From CBFDBF01 sp050291465 (GTDB lineage: Bacteria > Pseudomonadota > Gammaproteobacteria > Chromatiales > Chromatiaceae): DNA of 64,000 bases. A model generated the notes under the pieces. That model saw nothing but the letters and a program-made list of their open reading frames with translations. It was not told where the DNA came from and made no database searches. Shown here piece by piece: positions 61,831-64,000 of this stretch; position 1 is the stretch's first letter; every line of letters begins with the position of its first letter. The translations under genes were made by a program, and so were the position numbers. The stretch is from positions 32,225 to 96,224 of the forward strand of contig JBNKJV010000012.1 in the NCBI GenBank assembly GCA_050291465.1, in the 5' to 3' direction.

Positions 61831-63654
61831 ATGGATCAGCAACAGCAGCAATCTCAACTTAAGCAACTGATCGCGAAGGGAAAGGAGCAGGGGTTCCTCA
61901 CCTACGCCGAGGTCAACGACCACCTCCCGGACACCATCGTCGAACCGGAGCAGATCGAAGACATTATTCGCATGATCAACGACATGGGAATCTCGGTCTA
62001 CGAGCACGCCCCGGATGCGGATGAGCGCGCCATTTCCGATAACGCGGTCTCCGCCGACGAGGATGCCGCGGAAGCCGCCGCGGCCGCCCTGGCCAGCGTC
62101 GACAGCGAATTCGGCCGTACCACCGACCCGGTACGCATGTATATGCGGGAGATGGGAACGGTGGAACTCCTGACCCGCGAGGGCGAACTCAAGATCGCCA
62201 AACGCATCGAAGAGGGCCTGGATCAGGTCCTGGCCGCACTCGCCACCTACCCGGACACCATCACCAAGCTGCTGGATATGTTCGACAAGGTGGCCAACGA
62301 AGAGATGCGTCTCACCGACGTCATCAGCGGTTTCGTCGATCCCAACGAAAGCGACGAGGTGATCACCCCTCCGCAACACAACGCCAATAACGCCGACAAC
62401 AACGATGACGACGACTCGGAAGAGGAAGAGGTCGACCAGGGCCCGGATCCGGAAGAGGCCAAGAAGAAGGTCTCCGTTCTGCGCCGCCGCCACAAGACCC
62501 TGATCAACGGCATGGACCGCGACGGCAAGGACCACACGAAAACCATCAAGGCCGCCGAGAAAGCGGTCGAGGCCTTCCTCGAATTCAAGCTGGTGCCGGC
62601 GGTATTCAACACCCTGGTGGAAAACCTGCGCAGCGCCATCGCCCAGATCCGCACCCAGGAACGCACCGTCATGGACCTCTGCGTGCAGCAGGCGCGGATG
62701 CCGCGCAAGGCGTTCATCACCTCCTTCCCGGAGAACGAGACCAACCTGGACTGGCTGCCGAAGCAGATCAGCGAGAGCAAGAGCCACGCCGCCGCCCTGG
62801 AAGAGATCGCGGACGGGGTGTTTCGTGCCCAGAGAAAACTGCTGGAGCTGGAAAAGAGCAGCCGTCTCTCCATCAGCGACATCAAAGAGATCAATCGCAA
62901 AATGTCCATCGGCGAGGCCAAGGCCCGGCGCGCCAAGAAAGAGATGGTGGAGGCCAACCTGCGTCTGGTGATCTCCATCGCCAAGAAGTACACCAACCGC
63001 GGCCTGCAGTTCCTGGACCTGATTCAGGAAGGCAACATCGGCCTGATGAAGGCGGTGGACAAGTTCGAATACCGGCGCGGTTACAAGTTCTCCACCTATG
63101 CCACCTGGTGGATCCGGCAGGCCATCACCCGCTCCATCGCGGACCAGGCCCGGACCATCCGTATCCCGGTGCACATGATCGAGACCATCAACAAGCTCAA
63201 CCGCATCTCCCGCCAGATGGTGCAGGAGATGGGCCGCGAAGCCACCCCGGAAGAGCTGGCGGAACGCATGGACATGCCGGAAGACAAGGTGCGCAAGGTG
63301 CTGAAGATCGCCAAGGAGCCGATCTCCATGGAGACCCCCATCGGCGACGACGAAGACTCCCACCTGGGGGACTTCATCGAGGACGCCGGCGTAATCTCCC
63401 CGGTGGACTCCGCTACCGGCGAAGGCCTGCGGGAAGCGACCCAGAACATGCTGGCCGGCCTCACCTCCCGTGAAGCCAAGGTGCTGCGCATGCGCTTCGG
63501 TATCGACATGAACACCGACCACACTCTGGAAGAGGTGGGCAAACAGTTCGACGTGACCCGTGAGCGTATCCGGCAGATCGAAGCCAAGGCCCTGCGTAAG
63601 CTGCGGCATCCCTCGCGCTCGGAAAAGCTCCACAGCTTTCTCGATAACGAGTAA
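61831..63654 (+). CDS. rpoD: RNA polymerase sigma factor RpoD (sigma-70)
   Basis: 607 residues. Region 1.1 is N-terminal ('LKQLIAKGKEQGFLTYAEVN'), region 1.2 contains 'DPVRMYMREMGTVELLTREG', the acidic non-conserved region has a run of Asp and Glu near 188-205. Region 2 has 'NLRLVISIAKKYTNRGLQFL' and 'STYATWWIRQAITRSIADQA'. Region 3 and 4 follow, ending with the -35 helix-turn-helix 'TLEEVGKQFDVTRERIRQIE'. It is the housekeeping sigma factor, last gene of the operon; the tRNA gene begins 65 bases later with no clear terminator between. Confidence 0.98.
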   Translation: MDQQQQQSQLKQLIAKGKEQGFLTYAEVNDHLPDTIVEPEQIEDIIRMINDMGISVYEHAPDADERAISDNAVSADEDAAEAAAAALASVDSEFGRTTDPVRMYMREMGTVELLTREGELKIAKRIEEGLDQVLAALATYPDTITKLLDMFDKVANEEMRLTDVISGFVDPNESDEVITPPQHNANNADNNDDDDSEEEEVDQGPDPEEAKKKVSVLRRRHKTLINGMDRDGKDHTKTIKAAEKAVEAFLEFKLVPAVFNTLVENLRSAIAQIRTQERTVMDLCVQQARMPRKAFITSFPENETNLDWLPKQISESKSHAAALEEIADGVFRAQRKLLELEKSSRLSISDIKEINRKMSIGEAKARRAKKEMVEANLRLVISIAKKYTNRGLQFLDLIQEGNIGLMKAVDKFEYRRGYKFSTYATWWIRQAITRSIADQARTIRIPVHMIETINKLNRISRQMVQEMGREATPEELAERMDMPEDKVRKVLKIAKEPISMETPIGDDEDSHLGDFIEDAGVISPVDSATGEGLREATQNMLAGLTSREAKVLRMRFGIDMNTDHTLEEVGKQFDVTRERIRQIEAKALRKLRHPSRSEKLHSFLDNE

Positions 63655-63718
63655 CTGTAGACGTCACATTTCGCAGTAGGAAACAGCAGCATATACCTGA
63701 TAAAATGCCGCAAGTATC

Positions 63719-64000
63719 GGGCCTATAGCTCAGTTGGTTAGAGCAGGGGACTCATCAAAATGGTGCGCCCACGCTGAAAGGCGTGGGATGAACGGGATGA
63801 ATTCAGGGGAACCGTAGCAGCAACGGCTGACGGCAATCCTGAGCCAAGCCGGGGGTGCACCCCCGGAAGGTGCAGAGACTACCTGAGGGCTGAAGCGCCC
63901 TTAATTACAGGCTAGAGCGTCCCGCACCCTAGCACGCATTGCGTGCGGGTGGTGAGATAGTCCGCTCCCGTTGGAAACAACGGGGTTCAGTGAATCCCTT
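63719..64000 (+). tRNA. ileX: tRNA-Ile(CAU), interrupted by a group I intron and cut by the window edge
   Basis: The 5' exon 63719-63755 reads GGGCCTATAGCTCAG.. and ends exactly at the anticodon CTCAT. After the intron the 3' exon resumes at 63993 with AATCCCTT, giving anticodon stem GGGGA/TCCCT and loop CTCATAA. The D-arm 'GAGCAGGGGACTCAT' and the following AATCCCTT match minor tRNA-Ile2, whose C34 is changed to lysidine by TilS, better than elongator or initiator tRNA-Met. The variable arm, T arm and acceptor 3' half lie beyond base 64000. A TAAAAT at 63701-63706 could be a -10, but no good -35 is present. Confidence 0.88.
63756..63992 (+). ncRNA. Group I self-splicing intron (Azoarcus-like, IC3 type) in tRNA-Ile(CAU)
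   Basis: 237 nt, no open frame. Guide sequence GTG (63763-63765) pairs with exon CAT (63753-63755), giving the U-G wobble at the 5' splice site, as in the Azoarcus tRNA-Ile intron. P2 is CCCACGC/GCGTGGG (63768-63774 with 63781-63787). The conserved core follows: Q-like 'AATCCTGAGCCAAGCC', a GC-rich hairpin 63849-63866, R-like 'GTGCAGAGACTAC' (63870-63882) and S-like 'GAGATAGTCC' (63954-63963), forming P7. P9 is CCCGTTG-GAAA-CAACGGG (63967-63984) with a GNRA loop. The terminal G is 63992. Confidence 0.9.

Noticed and set aside
61810..63633. A 607-codon open frame antisense to rpoD
   Set aside because: Composition (His, Gly and Val rich, no domain) is that of a reverse shadow of the GC-rich rpoD gene; rpoD is unmistakable.
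63719..64000. Elongator or initiator tRNA-Met instead of tRNA-Ile
   Set aside because: The anticodon CAU fits all three, but the D-arm and anticodon stem (GAGCAGGGGA, AATCCCTT) follow tRNA-Ile2; the missing 3' half leaves slight doubt.

Overview
The window reads as an ordinary, gene-dense, GC-rich chromosome segment from a gammaproteobacterium. The Rnf complex next to nth, the yraL-lpoA-yraN-dolP block, the rpsU-yqeY-dnaG-rpoD macromolecular synthesis operon beside tsaD, plsY, folB, folK and cca, and the Rsd/AlgQ, LpoA and RNase T proteins are all gammaproteobacterial hallmarks. BicA-type bicarbonate transport, two NhaD Na+/H+ antiporters, Rnf and an N-acetylglutaminylglutamine amide (osmolyte) enzyme suggest a salt-adapted, perhaps autotrophic organism of the Chromatiales or sulfur-oxidiser kind. 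That last point is inference. No phage, complete insertion sequence or CRISPR array was seen.

Layout: 1-1.6 kb, 3' end of an rnf operon (rnfD partial, rnfG, rnfE). 1.9-3.5 kb, a membrane histidine kinase homologue whose phosphoacceptor His is Lys. 3.7-8.6 kb, nth, DUF1841, a host-attachment-like protein coupled to a Lon-like protease, and an SGNH hydrolase. 8.6-11.5 kb, copper chaperone and CopA. 11.7-18.9 kb, hemH, argG-DUF523, a solo HerA-like ATPase, an orphan lipoamide dehydrogenase and MlaA. 19-25.5 kb, TraB/GumN protein, RNase T, AsnO-type amidotransferase, HyuB, SodB and a Lys-rich DUF2934 protein. 25.6-31 kb, GlcD, DolP-like, YraN, LpoA and RsmI. 31-36 kb, a structured leader, nhaD-nhaD and bicA, a plausible sodium-coupled bicarbonate uptake module. 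36-45.7 kb, DUF945, Dxs, DAHP synthase, a 0.6-kb relic-rich spacer, a Sel1/EF-hand-like gene pair and Slt. 45.7-53.2 kb, a large divergent class III cyclase-like protein, Rsd, TauE/SafE, an NDUFA9-like protein, a lipoprotein peptidase and CCA-adding enzyme. 53.3-59 kb, plsY, folB-folK, a pteridine reductase, MidA-like methyltransferase, an unknown lipoprotein and tsaD. 59.2-63.7 kb, rpsU, yqeY, dnaG and rpoD.

At the right edge a tRNA-Ile(CAU) gene is split directly after its anticodon by a 237-nt group I intron that resembles the Azoarcus tRNA-Ile ribozyme; the tRNA continues beyond the window.

The intergenic spaces are unusually rich in small repeats: heptamer satellites, copies of a roughly 100-bp imperfect palindrome, inverted 'GGCGGGC..GCCCGCC' elements, a perfect 34-bp palindrome and REP-like hairpins. 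Several touch the ends of coding regions. Functions were assigned from motifs and remembered family features only; no database search was run.
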